NCBI RefSeq assembly: GCF_000732925.1
Contig: NZ_CP008953.1
Span: forward strand, 1,116,001 to 1,180,000
From: Amycolatopsis japonica
GTDB taxonomy: Bacteria; Actinomycetota; Actinomycetes; Mycobacteriales; Pseudonocardiaceae
DNA: 64,000 nt
Reading direction: 5' to 3'
Positions 51,422 through 59,790 of the stretch are shown piece after piece. The notes under the pieces were generated by a model that saw only the letters and a list, made by a program, of their open reading frames with translations, made no database searches and was not told the DNA's origin. How positions within the stretch are numbered: the stretch's first letter is position 1; the number at the start of each line of letters is the position of its first letter. The position numbers were made by a program, and so were the translations under genes.

Positions 51422-52159
51422 ATGCACTGGTACGAGGACGACGACCTGTGGGTCGGCTTCGCGGACGTGATGTTCCCGCCCAGCCGGGCCGAAGAGGCCG
51501 AACGCCTGACGGCCACGTCACCGCTGCTCGAAGTCGCCGACGGCACGAAGGTGCTCGATCTGGCGTGCGGCCCGGCGATCCACGTCGTGCCGCTGGCCAG
51601 GAGGGGCGCCGACGTGACCGGCGTCGACCTCAGCCCGGCGATGCTCGAACGCGCCCGCGAGGCCTGCGAAAACGCGGGAGTCGCCGCGAAGCTGATCCAG
51701 GCCGACATGCTCGAGTACACCGAGCCCGGCGCGTACGACCTGATCATCAACATGTACACGTCGTTCGGCTACTTCACCGAGCCCGGCGACAACCTCACAG
51801 TGCTGCGAAACGCCCACGCCAGCCTCGCGCCCGGCGGCAGGCTGCTGGTGGACGTGCTCGGCAAGGAAGTGCTGGCCGGCTGGGTCGGGCGACCGAAAGC
51901 GGTCGACATCGACGGCGGGACGGTGTTCATGCGCGACACCATCCTCGACGACTGGACCCGCCTCGAAACCGAATGGACCCTGGTGCGCGGTGGCGAGGCG
52001 AAGCGGGCGTCGATCCTCTCCTTCTTGTACAGCGCCGCGGAACTGAAGGCGCTGTTCGAGACCGCGGGCTTCACCGGCGTCGAATGCTTCGGCGACTTCG
52101 ACGGCTCGCCGTACGACAACCACGCGCGCCGCCTGATCGTGCGTGGTGAACGTGCCTGA
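51422..52159 (+). CDS. SAM-dependent methyltransferase
   Basis: A 245-residue class I methyltransferase. Motif I is VLDLACGPAIHVVPLARRGADVTGVDLSP, the acidic motif II region is IQADMLEYTEPGAYDLIINMYTSFGYF, and APGGRLLVDVLG is motif III. ATG 51422 follows GGAGAG; an upstream GTG (51398) is possible. It overlaps the permease by 17 nt, so it opens the six-gene operon and may methylate the product or precursor. Confidence 0.87.
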   Translation: MHWYEDDDLWVGFADVMFPPSRAEEAERLTATSPLLEVADGTKVLDLACGPAIHVVPLARRGADVTGVDLSPAMLERAREACENAGVAAKLIQADMLEYTEPGAYDLIINMYTSFGYFTEPGDNLTVLRNAHASLAPGGRLLVDVLGKEVLAGWVGRPKAVDIDGGTVFMRDTILDDWTRLETEWTLVRGGEAKRASILSFLYSAAELKALFETAGFTGVECFGDFDGSPYDNHARRLIVRGERA

Positions 52160-53234
52160 GCCGCTCCGCCTCTTCGCGGAACCGGACGACGAGACCTCAC
52201 GCCCGCTCCGGCTCACCGGCCCGGTGCTTCTGCTCTCGGCCGCGCTCGTGCTCTCGCTGATCGCGGGCATCGCGCTCGGCCCGTCCACCGTCGCGCTCGC
52301 GGATGTCCTGCGCTACCTGGGAAAGGCGATCACCGGCGGCACCATCACCGGCGACGAGGTCACCGGGTACTCGATCGTCTGGCAGGTCCGCACGCCGCGG
52401 GTGCTGCTGGCGGCCGTGGTCGGCGCCGGGCTCGCGGTGGTCGGGGTGGCCGTGCAGGCGCTGGTCCGCAACGCCCTCGCCGATCCGTTCGTGCTGGGGA
52501 TCTCCTCGGGCGCCTCGGTCGGTGCCGCCGCCGTGGTCGTGTTCGGCCTGTTCGCCGGGCTCGGCGTGCTGGCGCTGTCGACGGCCGCGTTCCTCGGCGC
52601 GCTCGGTGCGACCGCGCTGGTGTATCTGGCCGCCCGCGGCAAATTCGGGCTGACGCCGTTGCGGCTCGTGCTCACCGGAGTCGCGCTCACGTACGCCTTC
52701 CAGGCCGTGATGAGCGTGCTCGTCTACCTCTCGCCGAACGGCCAGGCCGCGCAGACCGTGCTGTTCTGGCTGCTCGGCAGCCTCGGCTCGGCGACGTGGG
52801 CGTCACTGCCGCTGGCCGCGCTCGGCGTGGCCGTCGCGGTCGTGGTCCTGCTGCGCTACGGCACCGCGCTCGACGTCCTGTCCATGGGCGACGAGACCGC
52901 GATGAGCCTCGGCACCGACGCGGCCGCCTTGCGACGCTGGCTCTTCCTGCTCACCGCGGTCGTCACCGGATTGCTCGTGGCGGTCAGCGGTTCGATCGGC
53001 TTCGTCGGGCTGGTCCTGCCGCATGTGGTGCGGATGATCGCCGGTTCTGGGCACCGCCGGGTGCTGGCGCTCGCGCCGCTGGTGGGCGCGGTCTTCCTGG
53101 TGTGGGTCGATCTGCTGGCCCGCACACTCGTCGCCCCCGAGGAACTGCCGCTCGGCGTGATCACCGCGTTGATCGGCGTTCCGGTGTTCCTCGTCGTGAT
53201 GCGGCGCCGCGGCTACACGTTCGGAGGCCGCTGA
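52143..53234 (+). CDS. FecCD-type metal-chelate ABC permease
   Basis: A 363-residue inner-membrane permease with about ten hydrophobic helices. VRTPRVLLAAVVGAGLAVVGVAVQALVRNALADPFVLGISSGASVGA is the typical FecCD/BtuC N-terminal half, and GSIGFVGLVLPHVVRMIAGSGHRR contains the coupling-helix region touching the ATPase. It would transport ferric siderophore, haem or cobalamin. The ATG of the ATPase overlaps its stop by 1 nt. Confidence 0.92.
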   Translation: MVNVPEPLRLFAEPDDETSRPLRLTGPVLLLSAALVLSLIAGIALGPSTVALADVLRYLGKAITGGTITGDEVTGYSIVWQVRTPRVLLAAVVGAGLAVVGVAVQALVRNALADPFVLGISSGASVGAAAVVVFGLFAGLGVLALSTAAFLGALGATALVYLAARGKFGLTPLRLVLTGVALTYAFQAVMSVLVYLSPNGQAAQTVLFWLLGSLGSATWASLPLAALGVAVAVVVLLRYGTALDVLSMGDETAMSLGTDAAALRRWLFLLTAVVTGLLVAVSGSIGFVGLVLPHVVRMIAGSGHRRVLALAPLVGAVFLVWVDLLARTLVAPEELPLGVITALIGVPVFLVVMRRRGYTFGGR

Positions 53235-54022
53235 TGCTGTCGTTGCGCGAACTTTCGGTCGAGGTGGCCGGGACGACGTTGATCCGCGAGCTGCGTTTGG
53301 ACGTCGGCGAGGGCGAGGTCGTCGGCCTCCTCGGCCCCAACGGGAGCGGCAAGTCGACGGCGTTGCGCTGCGTCTACCGCGCGTTGGCCCCGTCCGGGGG
53401 CGCGGTCCTGCTCGACGGGACCGACATCGCGGAGCAGGGTCTGCGCGACACCGCCCGCCGGATCGCCGCGCTCACCCAGGACAGCCGGGCGGATCTCGAC
53501 TTCACCGTCGAGGAGGTCGTCGCGCTCGGCCGGTCGCCGCATCAGCGCGGCAACCTCCGGCTCTCGGCCCGTGAACGCGCGCTGTGCCGGGAAGCGTTGC
53601 GGCGCATGGACATCACTCATCTCGCGCAGCGCGGTGTGCTGACGCTTTCGGGCGGCGAACGGCAGCGGGTCCTGGTGGCGAGGGCGCTCGTGCAGGAACC
53701 GGAGGTGCTGGTCCTCGACGAGCCGACCAATCATCTCGACGTCCGCCACCAGGTGGAACTGCTGAAGTTCCTGCGTGACTGCGGGCTCACCGTGCTCGTC
53801 GCGCTGCACGATCTCAACCTCGCCTCCGCCGTTTGTCACCGGATCGCGTTGCTGCGCGCGGGATCGCTCGCCGCCTGCGGCACGCCGTCCGAAGTGCTCA
53901 CGCCGGAAACGATCCACGCCGTCTTCGGTGTCGAGGTCACCCAGGTGACCCATCCCGTGACCGGCGCGCTCCAACTGCTCTACGACCTTCCCGCCGACGA
54001 AACCGAGGGGATCTCACGATGA
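53234..54022 (+). CDS. FepC-type ABC transporter ATPase
   Basis: A 262-residue ATPase: Walker A GPNGSGKST (residues 35-43), the Q-loop TQDSRADLDF, signature TLSGGERQRV, Walker B VLVLDEPTNHLD and the switch His in ALHDLNLA. It energises the neighbouring permease. Coupled to the substrate-binding protein by a 4-nt overlap. Confidence 0.95.
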   Translation: MLSLRELSVEVAGTTLIRELRLDVGEGEVVGLLGPNGSGKSTALRCVYRALAPSGGAVLLDGTDIAEQGLRDTARRIAALTQDSRADLDFTVEEVVALGRSPHQRGNLRLSARERALCREALRRMDITHLAQRGVLTLSGGERQRVLVARALVQEPEVLVLDEPTNHLDVRHQVELLKFLRDCGLTVLVALHDLNLASAVCHRIALLRAGSLAACGTPSEVLTPETIHAVFGVEVTQVTHPVTGALQLLYDLPADETEGISR

Positions 54023-55002
54023 AGCCGTCCAGGGTGACCGCGCTCTTCGCCGCGGCACTGCTCCTGAGCGCCTGCGGTGCCCAGGTCGAGGCAGGGCCGA
54101 GCGCGCCGGCACAGGCCACGGTGACCAACTGCGGCGCGCAGGTCACCTTCCCGGCGCCGCAACGTCCGGTGGCGTACGACGTTTCCGGTGCCGAAAAGCT
54201 GTTCGCGCTCGGGCTCGCCGGCCGGATGCGCGGCTACGTGATGAATTCGCTCGGCGACCCGTCGATCGCCGGTTCGCCGTGGAAGGACGACTACGCCAAG
54301 GTCGAACGGCTCGGCACCTCGCGGGTCACCCGCGAGATCCTGGTGAACGCCAAGGCGGATTGGGTGATCGCGGGCTGGAACTCCGGATTCAGCGAGGAGC
54401 GCGGTATCACGCCGAAACTGCTGGAGCAGGTCGGTATCCGCAGTTATCTGCACACCGAGACCTGCTGGGAGTATCCCACCGCGAAGTCGGAGGTGACGCC
54501 GCTCGAAGCGCTCTACACCGATCTGCGCAACCTCGGTGACATCTTCGGCGTCCGTCAGCGGGCCGACGAACTGGTCGCGGAACTCAAGGGGCGCTTCGAC
54601 AAGGTCCGTGCCGGAGCGCCGAAGTCGCCGCCCGCCAAGGTGTTCGTCTACGATTCCGGCACCGATCAGCCGTTCACCGCCGGGAAACACGCCGCTCCCA
54701 ACGACATCATCGACGCCGCGGGCGGGACGAACGTCTTCCGCGACCTGCAGGACGGCTGGGGCAGTGTGGGCTGGGAAGCGGTGGTGAAGGCCGAACCCGA
54801 GGTGATCGTCGTCGTGGATTACGCCGACCGGCCCGCGCAGGAAAAGATCGCGTTCGTGAAATCCTCGCCACAGCTGAAGAACACGCCCGCCGTGCGCGAC
54901 AACCGGTTCCACGTCATCTCCTACGGCGATCTCGTGAGCGGTCCGCGTAACGCCGCGGGCGCCGAGTCGCTGGCCGCGTACCTGCGCTCGATCGGCCGGT
55001 GA
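54019..55002 (+). CDS. Metallophore-binding lipoprotein (periplasmic-binding-protein type III)
   Basis: A 327-residue lipoprotein: lipobox LSAC with Cys19 after a short signal peptide, then two alpha/beta lobes joined by a long helix. AEKLFALGLAGRMRGYVMNS, KADWVIAGWNSGFSEERGIT and APNDIIDAAGGTNVFRD are typical of FecB-like binding proteins. It captures the chelate for the FecCD/FepC transporter. ATGA overlap upstream; GTGA overlap with the PLP enzyme downstream. Confidence 0.9.
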   Translation: MKPSRVTALFAAALLLSACGAQVEAGPSAPAQATVTNCGAQVTFPAPQRPVAYDVSGAEKLFALGLAGRMRGYVMNSLGDPSIAGSPWKDDYAKVERLGTSRVTREILVNAKADWVIAGWNSGFSEERGITPKLLEQVGIRSYLHTETCWEYPTAKSEVTPLEALYTDLRNLGDIFGVRQRADELVAELKGRFDKVRAGAPKSPPAKVFVYDSGTDQPFTAGKHAAPNDIIDAAGGTNVFRDLQDGWGSVGWEAVVKAEPEVIVVVDYADRPAQEKIAFVKSSPQLKNTPAVRDNRFHVISYGDLVSGPRNAAGAESLAAYLRSIGR

Positions 55003-56054
55003 CCGCGATGTCCGCGCTGGTCCACGAACATGTCACCGACGCGATCAAGACGCCGTCGTTGATCCGGCTCGAACCGAACGTCGTGCTGATCCGCTTCGAA
55101 ACCTTGAAGGTCTACGCCGCGCTCGGCGCGGTCCGGTCGCTGCTCGCCGGCGGATCCGTCCGAAAAGGACAGACGCTGATCGACAGCTCCAGCGGGATCT
55201 ACGCGCTCGCGCTGGCGATGGCCTGCCACCGCTACGGCCTGCGCTGCCATATCGTCGCGTCCACCACCGTCGATCTCACCATGCGTTCGCAGCTGGAGAT
55301 CCTCGGTGCGACGGTGGATCAGATGCCGCCGTCGGACGACCTCCGCCTCGACCAGCGGCGCCGGGTCGCGCGCGTACGCGAACTGCTGGACCGGCATCCG
55401 GACATGCATTGGATGCGCCAGTACCACGATCCCGTGCATTACCTCGGGTATGCCGAGGTCGCCGACCTCGTCGCCCGCGCCCTGCCGTCCGGGCCGCTGA
55501 CCGTCGTCGGCAGCGTGGGCACCGGCGCGTCGACCGGCGGGATCGCGCGCTCGTTGCGCGAACGCGATCCGGACGTCCGGCTGACCGGCGTCCAGCCCTT
55601 CGGCAGTGTCACCTTCGGCAGCGAACGGTTCACCGATCCGGACGCGATCATCGCGGGCATCGGCTCGGCCATCCCGTTCGACAACGTCGATCACGAGCTG
55701 TACGACCGGATCCACTGGCTGGACTTCGTGCACGCCATGGCCGCGACCGTCGGCCTGATGCGCGAGCACGCCGTGTTCGCGGGGCTGTCCACCGGCGCCG
55801 CGTACCTCGTCGCGGGCTGGGAGGCGGCGCGGCATCCGGACCGCACACATGTCGTGATCGGCGCCGACACCGGTCATCGTTACACGGCAAGGGTTTTCTC
55901 CCGGCATCGGGAGGCCGTCGACCCGGCTACGCTCGCGCCGCGTGAGATCGCGTCGCTGGACGACCTCGCCCTGCCGTGGGCGGCCATGGACTGGCGGCGC
56001 CGCCGCTTCGGGAAACCCTCACTGCCGTTGTACCGGAAGGAGCGGGCGTCGTGA
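54999..56054 (+). CDS. Divergent fold-type II PLP enzyme (cysteine synthase-like)
   Basis: A 351-residue member of the cysteine synthase/threonine synthase-like superfamily. The best alignment puts the PLP lysine at Lys37 in RFETLKVYAALGAVRSLL, but the usual NPTGS segment before it is deleted and SGNTG is changed to SSSGIYALALA. The phosphate loop is retained (GSVGTGASTGGIARSL), as is the C-terminal GADTGHRYTARVF. It most resembles amino-acid-building enzymes such as 2,3-diaminopropionate or cysteine synthases used in metallophore pathways. GTG start; GTGA overlaps on both sides. Confidence 0.8.
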   Translation: MTAMSALVHEHVTDAIKTPSLIRLEPNVVLIRFETLKVYAALGAVRSLLAGGSVRKGQTLIDSSSGIYALALAMACHRYGLRCHIVASTTVDLTMRSQLEILGATVDQMPPSDDLRLDQRRRVARVRELLDRHPDMHWMRQYHDPVHYLGYAEVADLVARALPSGPLTVVGSVGTGASTGGIARSLRERDPDVRLTGVQPFGSVTFGSERFTDPDAIIAGIGSAIPFDNVDHELYDRIHWLDFVHAMAATVGLMREHAVFAGLSTGAAYLVAGWEAARHPDRTHVVIGADTGHRYTARVFSRHREAVDPATLAPREIASLDDLALPWAAMDWRRRRFGKPSLPLYRKERAS

Positions 56055-57241
56055 CCGTCGTCCTGTTGGAAGCACTCACCTTCGGCCTGGGCAGGCTGGC
56101 CGACGCGGCGGCGGATTCCGGGCGGAAACTGGTGCTGTTCACCGGAAACCGCGACATCTACCGCTATGAACTCGGCACGCTGGGGCCGGACAGGGTCGAG
56201 GTCGTCGACATCGACACCACCGACATCGAGGCCTGCGAAACCGCGTTGCGCGCCATCCCGGACCTCGCCGGGATCATCAATTCGACGGACACCTGGGCGC
56301 TGCCGGGCGCGGAACTCACCGCCCGGCTCGGCCTGCCCGGTCCGGACGCGGCCGCCGTCCGGGTGCTGAGGGACAAGGGCGCCGTGCGTGACCTGCTGTA
56401 CGAACACGGGCTCACCCGCGGCAGGCCGGTACCCGTCATGGTCGCCGAAGAACTCGGATTTCCATTGGTGGTCAAGGACTCTTCGGGAACGTCGTCCCGT
56501 GGGGTGTGGCTCGTCCGCGATCAGGACGAACTCGACCGGGCGAGGCTGGAGGCGAAGGAAACGCCGCTCAAGGGGCATCTGATCGCCGAGCCGTATTTCG
56601 CCGGGCCGCTCTACAGCGCGGAAACCGTCACCTGGCAGGGAAGGACCCGGCTGCTCGGGATCCTCTCCCGCCAGCTTTCGCCGGAACCCGTGCGGCGGGA
56701 GGAAGCGGCGGCGTTCCCGGTGGCGTTCCCCGAGGCCGAGTACGCCGAGTTGGCCGACTGGATCGGCCGGGTGCTCAAGGCGGCCGGACACGAGCAGGGT
56801 TTCGCGCACACCGAATTCGTGCTCACCGCCGACGGCCCGGAGGTCGTCGAGATCAACATCCGGATCGGCGGGGCGATGCTCGGCGAGGCGTTGTGCCGGT
56901 CGCTGGGCACCAACGTCTATTCCGCGATGATCGCCATGGCACTGGGCGAGGAACCCGCTCTGCTCACCCAGAAGATCGGGGGAGGGCCGGGAATCGGGTT
57001 CGTCCTGGCGTATCCGGCCGTGGCGGGCGTGCTGAAGGGCTGGTCGGGGCTCGACAGGTTGCCCGGGCTGCCCGGCGCGCCGGAGTGGTATCCGACGGCG
57101 AGCCCTGGCGACGAGATCCGGCATCTCGTGGATCAGCGGTCGTGCACCGGGATCGTCCTCGCCGAAGGACCGACGGCGGAACTCGCGCTGCATCGCGCGC
57201 TCGCGGCGGCGGGCGGGATCACGCCGGAGATCGATTCTTGA
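56051..57241 (+). CDS. ATP-grasp amide ligase
   Basis: A 396-residue ATP-grasp enzyme. The N-terminal Rossmann-like domain (VVLLEALTFGLGRLADAAADSGRKLVLFTGNRD) is followed by LGFPLVVKDSSGTSSRGVWLVRD (ATP-binding Lys and loop) and the Mg site in FAHTEFVLTADGPEVVEINIRIGGAM. It is like the carboxylate-amine ligases of the BacD/biotin-carboxylase type and would join an amino acid (possibly the product of the PLP enzyme) to an acyl or aminoacyl partner. It is the last gene of the operon. Confidence 0.88.
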   Translation: MTVVLLEALTFGLGRLADAAADSGRKLVLFTGNRDIYRYELGTLGPDRVEVVDIDTTDIEACETALRAIPDLAGIINSTDTWALPGAELTARLGLPGPDAAAVRVLRDKGAVRDLLYEHGLTRGRPVPVMVAEELGFPLVVKDSSGTSSRGVWLVRDQDELDRARLEAKETPLKGHLIAEPYFAGPLYSAETVTWQGRTRLLGILSRQLSPEPVRREEAAAFPVAFPEAEYAELADWIGRVLKAAGHEQGFAHTEFVLTADGPEVVEINIRIGGAMLGEALCRSLGTNVYSAMIAMALGEEPALLTQKIGGGPGIGFVLAYPAVAGVLKGWSGLDRLPGLPGAPEWYPTASPGDEIRHLVDQRSCTGIVLAEGPTAELALHRALAAAGGITPEIDS

Positions 57242-57260
57242 GAGTTCCTCAAAGGGTGGC

Positions 57261-57287
57261 GCGTTGTGAAAGCCACTTTCGCAACGC
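57261..57287. repeat. Short hairpin, GCGAAAGCCACTTTCGC family
   Basis: GCGTTGTGAAAG-CCA-CTTTCGCAACGC, 12-bp arms with one G:T-type mismatch. It lies 20 nt after the ATP-grasp stop and so is a likely operon terminator. Confidence 0.7.
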
Positions 57288-57314
57288 GCGCGGACGCCAG
57301 GAGCGGAAGACGCC

Positions 57315-57893
57315 TTAGCTCGGAGCCGCGCACTTCTTGGCCTCCGCGGCGGCGGCCATCAGTTCCTGCGTGTCGATTTTGAGCGCCGGCATGAGGTCGG
57401 GGGTTTCCGTGATCGGCTTCTGGGTGGCGTCCATCGCCTTGATGCCCGCGTCCATGGCCGCACTGTTCCCGGACTTCTCCAGCCGCTGCTTGCCCGCGTT
57501 CGCCGCGTCCCTCGCGGCGGTGTACTGGTCCACAAGGGACTTCCGCACCGTGTCGCCGCCGGGAATCGGCGACGGGGGCAGCGCGGTCAGTTCGTCGACC
57601 GCCTTGCCCGCGAAGCCCGCGCGGATCCCGAGTTCTTCCTTCAGCGCGTTGCGGGTCACTTCGGTCCCCGATCGCTGCTTGCTCGCGTAATCGTTGGAAG
57701 CCTTCATGTAGCCGTATATCGCGCCGCACATCCCGTCGAGCCAGGCGACGGTCTTGGCGTCCGGCCCGGCGGGCGCTTTCGGCGCCGAGGACGACGGGGT
57801 GGCGGTGACCGTCGCGGGAGCCGGCGCCGGCTCCCCGGAACAGGCCGTCGTCACGAACAGCGCCAGGGCGATGAGCAGAATTTTCGTCTTCAT
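57315..57893 (-). CDS. Lipoprotein of unknown function
   Basis: A 192-residue lipoprotein: short signal peptide with lipobox TTAC (Cys18), a Pro/Ala-rich linker (about 22-45) and a helical domain (about 50-185) with two Cys (in GMCGAIYG and KKCAAPS) that could pair. I do not recognise the family. It is monocistronic. Confidence 0.75.
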   Translation of the reverse strand: MKTKILLIALALFVTTACSGEPAPAPATVTATPSSSAPKAPAGPDAKTVAWLDGMCGAIYGYMKASNDYASKQRSGTEVTRNALKEELGIRAGFAGKAVDELTALPPSPIPGGDTVRKSLVDQYTAARDAANAGKQRLEKSGNSAAMDAGIKAMDATQKPITETPDLMPALKIDTQELMAAAAEAKKCAAPS

Positions 57894-57941
57894 GGAATCC
57901 CCTCCGGGATGAACACGCGCCGGAGGGGCCGAGGGTTGCCT

Positions 57942-58559
57942 TCAGCCGCAGCCACCCATGATGCGGGCCAGTTCGGCGGGCTCCAGCGGGGGCTCCGGCA
58001 ACGGGTTCGCGGCAGGTGCCCGCATCCCGTCGAACAGCAGCGCGAGATGACGTCGCCAGACCTCCGGCCGGACGGTCGCGGTCGCCTCCACGGTGCGCGC
58101 GATCCCCCAGGTCACGAAGGCCATGTCCTCGAGGGTGAAGTCTTCGCGCAGGGCGCCGCTCTCCTGGGCGCGTTCGACGATCCGGGTCATGAGTTCGTAA
58201 CCGCGTTCGAGGTCTTCGGCCTGCGGTGGCCGCGTCGAGGCGAGTTCGTTGTAGCCGCGGTCGGCGGCCTGCAGTTCGCAGACCCGTTCGACGAACGACG
58301 TCAAACCTATCCACGGGTCGTCGAGGGAGAGCGCGTGTTCGGCCAGCTTCGCGACGGTCTCGGTCCGGTCGGCGAACACGGCGTTCACCAGATCCGCCCG
58401 CTGCGGGAAGTGGTTGTACAGCGTGCCGATGCTGACGCCGGCGGTCTTGGCGATCTCTTCGAGCGCGACGTCGAGGCCGCGTGCCGCGTAGAGCCCCCTG
58501 GCCGCCTCGATCAGCAGGTCGCGGTTGCGCCGGGCGTCCTTCCGCAGGGGTTTGGTCAT
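57942..58559 (-). CDS. TetR-family regulator
   Basis: A 205-residue TetR-like repressor: the HTH is ARRNRDLLIEAARGLYAARGLDVALEEIAKTAGVSIGTLYNHFPQRADLVNAVFADR (residues 10-65). The ligand domain ends in LFDGMRAPAANPLPEPPL. It diverges from an SDR gene across palindromes at 58575 and 58613, its presumed operators. Confidence 0.9.
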   Translation of the reverse strand: MTKPLRKDARRNRDLLIEAARGLYAARGLDVALEEIAKTAGVSIGTLYNHFPQRADLVNAVFADRTETVAKLAEHALSLDDPWIGLTSFVERVCELQAADRGYNELASTRPPQAEDLERGYELMTRIVERAQESGALREDFTLEDMAFVTWGIARTVEATATVRPEVWRRHLALLFDGMRAPAANPLPEPPLEPAELARIMGGCG

Positions 58560-58574
58560 GACCGCATCGTAGCC

Positions 58575-58596
58575 AAGTTGAAGGTGGCCTCAAGTT
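58575..58596. promoter_or_regulatory. Imperfect TetR operator-like palindrome
   Basis: AAGTTGAAG-gtgg-CCTCAAGTT, 22 bp with mismatches, 16 bp from the TetR start. It resembles the site at 58613. Confidence 0.45.
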
Positions 58597-58612
58597 GTGT
58601 GTACCTTCGAAG

Positions 58613-58634
58613 AAGTTGAGGAAACCCTCAACTT
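58613..58634. promoter_or_regulatory. TetR operator-like palindrome
   Basis: AAGTTGAGG-aaac-CCTCAACTT, perfect 9-bp arms, 16 bp before the SDR start. Likely bound by the divergent TetR protein. Confidence 0.65.
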
Positions 58635-58649
58635 AACCTGGGAGGACAG

Positions 58650-59354
58650 ATGACCAAGACGCTCGCGATCTTCGGCGCCGGGCCGGTGCTGGGACTTTCG
58701 CTCGCCCGCCGGTTCGGCCGCGAGGGCTTCCGGATCGCCCTCGTCGCGCGTACCACGGAGAACCTCGACGCGCTCGTCGCCGAACTCGCCCGCGACGGCA
58801 TCGAGGCGAGCGGGTTCGTCGCCGATGTCTACGAGCCGGCTCGGATCGCCGCCGCCGTCACCGCCATCGGCCGGATCGACGCGGTCGCGTTCAATCCCGG
58901 CGGCGGGACCATGGGGGAGGGCATCGTGCCGGTGCTCGACGTGGATCCGGAGAACCTGCGGCTCATCCTGGACCGGTTCCTGGTGTCCGCGGTGGCGCTG
59001 GTGCGGGCCGTGCTGCCCGCCATGACCGAGCGCGGCGACGGCGCGATCCTGTTCACCGCCGGGCAATCCGGCCTGTACCCGGCGCCCTTCCTCGGCAACG
59101 TGGGCATGGCGCAGGCCGGGCTGCGGAACTACTTCCTCAACCTGCACGCGGTGCTCGCGGAGAAGGGGATCTACGCCGGGGCCGTCAACGTCGGCGCGCT
59201 GATCGAGGGCAGCGTGCCGCATCGGGCGATCACCTCGAGCCCGCTGGACTTCGAGCCCGAGGTGATCCATCCGGATGTCTTCGCCGACGCCTTCTGGAAG
59301 CTTTACGAGACGCGCGAAGCGCCTGAAGCGCTCGTCGGGTCTTTCGGGAGGTGA
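58650..59354 (+). CDS. SDR-fold protein lacking the catalytic Tyr-Lys pair
   Basis: A 234-residue Rossmann protein. GAGPVLGLSLARRFG is a cofactor loop and FNPGGGTMGEG replaces NNAG. Where classical SDRs have Tyr-x3-Lys, this one reads NVGMAQAG, so both catalytic residues are absent. It may bind a nucleotide without reducing a substrate or use another mechanism. GGGAGGA precedes ATG 58650; likely regulated by TetR. Confidence 0.85.
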   Translation: MTKTLAIFGAGPVLGLSLARRFGREGFRIALVARTTENLDALVAELARDGIEASGFVADVYEPARIAAAVTAIGRIDAVAFNPGGGTMGEGIVPVLDVDPENLRLILDRFLVSAVALVRAVLPAMTERGDGAILFTAGQSGLYPAPFLGNVGMAQAGLRNYFLNLHAVLAEKGIYAGAVNVGALIEGSVPHRAITSSPLDFEPEVIHPDVFADAFWKLYETREAPEALVGSFGR

Positions 59355-59732
59355 TTACTTCTCGACGGCGTAAGCCTCGATCTCGACCTTCATCTTCGGG
59401 TCGAGCAACGCCGACACCTCGACCATGGTGGCCGCGGGCAGCACGTCGGCGAAGGCTTCGCGGTGCGCCCGCGCGACCAGGTCGGCGTCCTTGATGTCGG
59501 TGACGTAGGTGACCGTGCGCACCACCGCGGCGAGGCTCGAACCGGCCTCTTTCAACGCCGTCTCGATGAGCGACAGCACGGCCGAAGCCTGCTCGTACGC
59601 GTCGCCCGAGCGTTCCGGCTCGCGCGCCGTCGTCCCGGAAACGTGGATGTGCTCGCCGACGCGCACCGCCCGGCTGTAGCCGAAGACCGGCTCGTAGTCC
59701 CCGCCGGAGGAGATGTTCACCCGTTCAGTCAT
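59355..59732 (-). CDS. RidA/YjgF-family protein
   Basis: A 125-residue trimeric-type RidA protein (enamine/imine deaminase). GYSRAVRVGEHIHVSGTTARE and TYVTDIKDADLVARAHREAFADVLPAATMVEVSALLDPKMKVEIEAYA match the family. RidA members hydrolyse reactive 2-aminoacrylate-like intermediates, though not all keep that activity. The stop abuts the convergent SDR stop. Confidence 0.9.
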   Translation of the reverse strand: MTERVNISSGGDYEPVFGYSRAVRVGEHIHVSGTTAREPERSGDAYEQASAVLSLIETALKEAGSSLAAVVRTVTYVTDIKDADLVARAHREAFADVLPAATMVEVSALLDPKMKVEIEAYAVEK

Positions 59733-59790
59733 GACCGAACGAAAGCACAGGCGGTCCCGCGCCGGAACACCGGGACGGGACCGCCTGCTT

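Noticed and set aside
54999..56054. PLP enzyme lacking its lysine
   Set aside because: A first alignment anchored on the Glu before the loop suggested no lysine, but aligning back from the SGN-like motif puts Lys37 in the right place.
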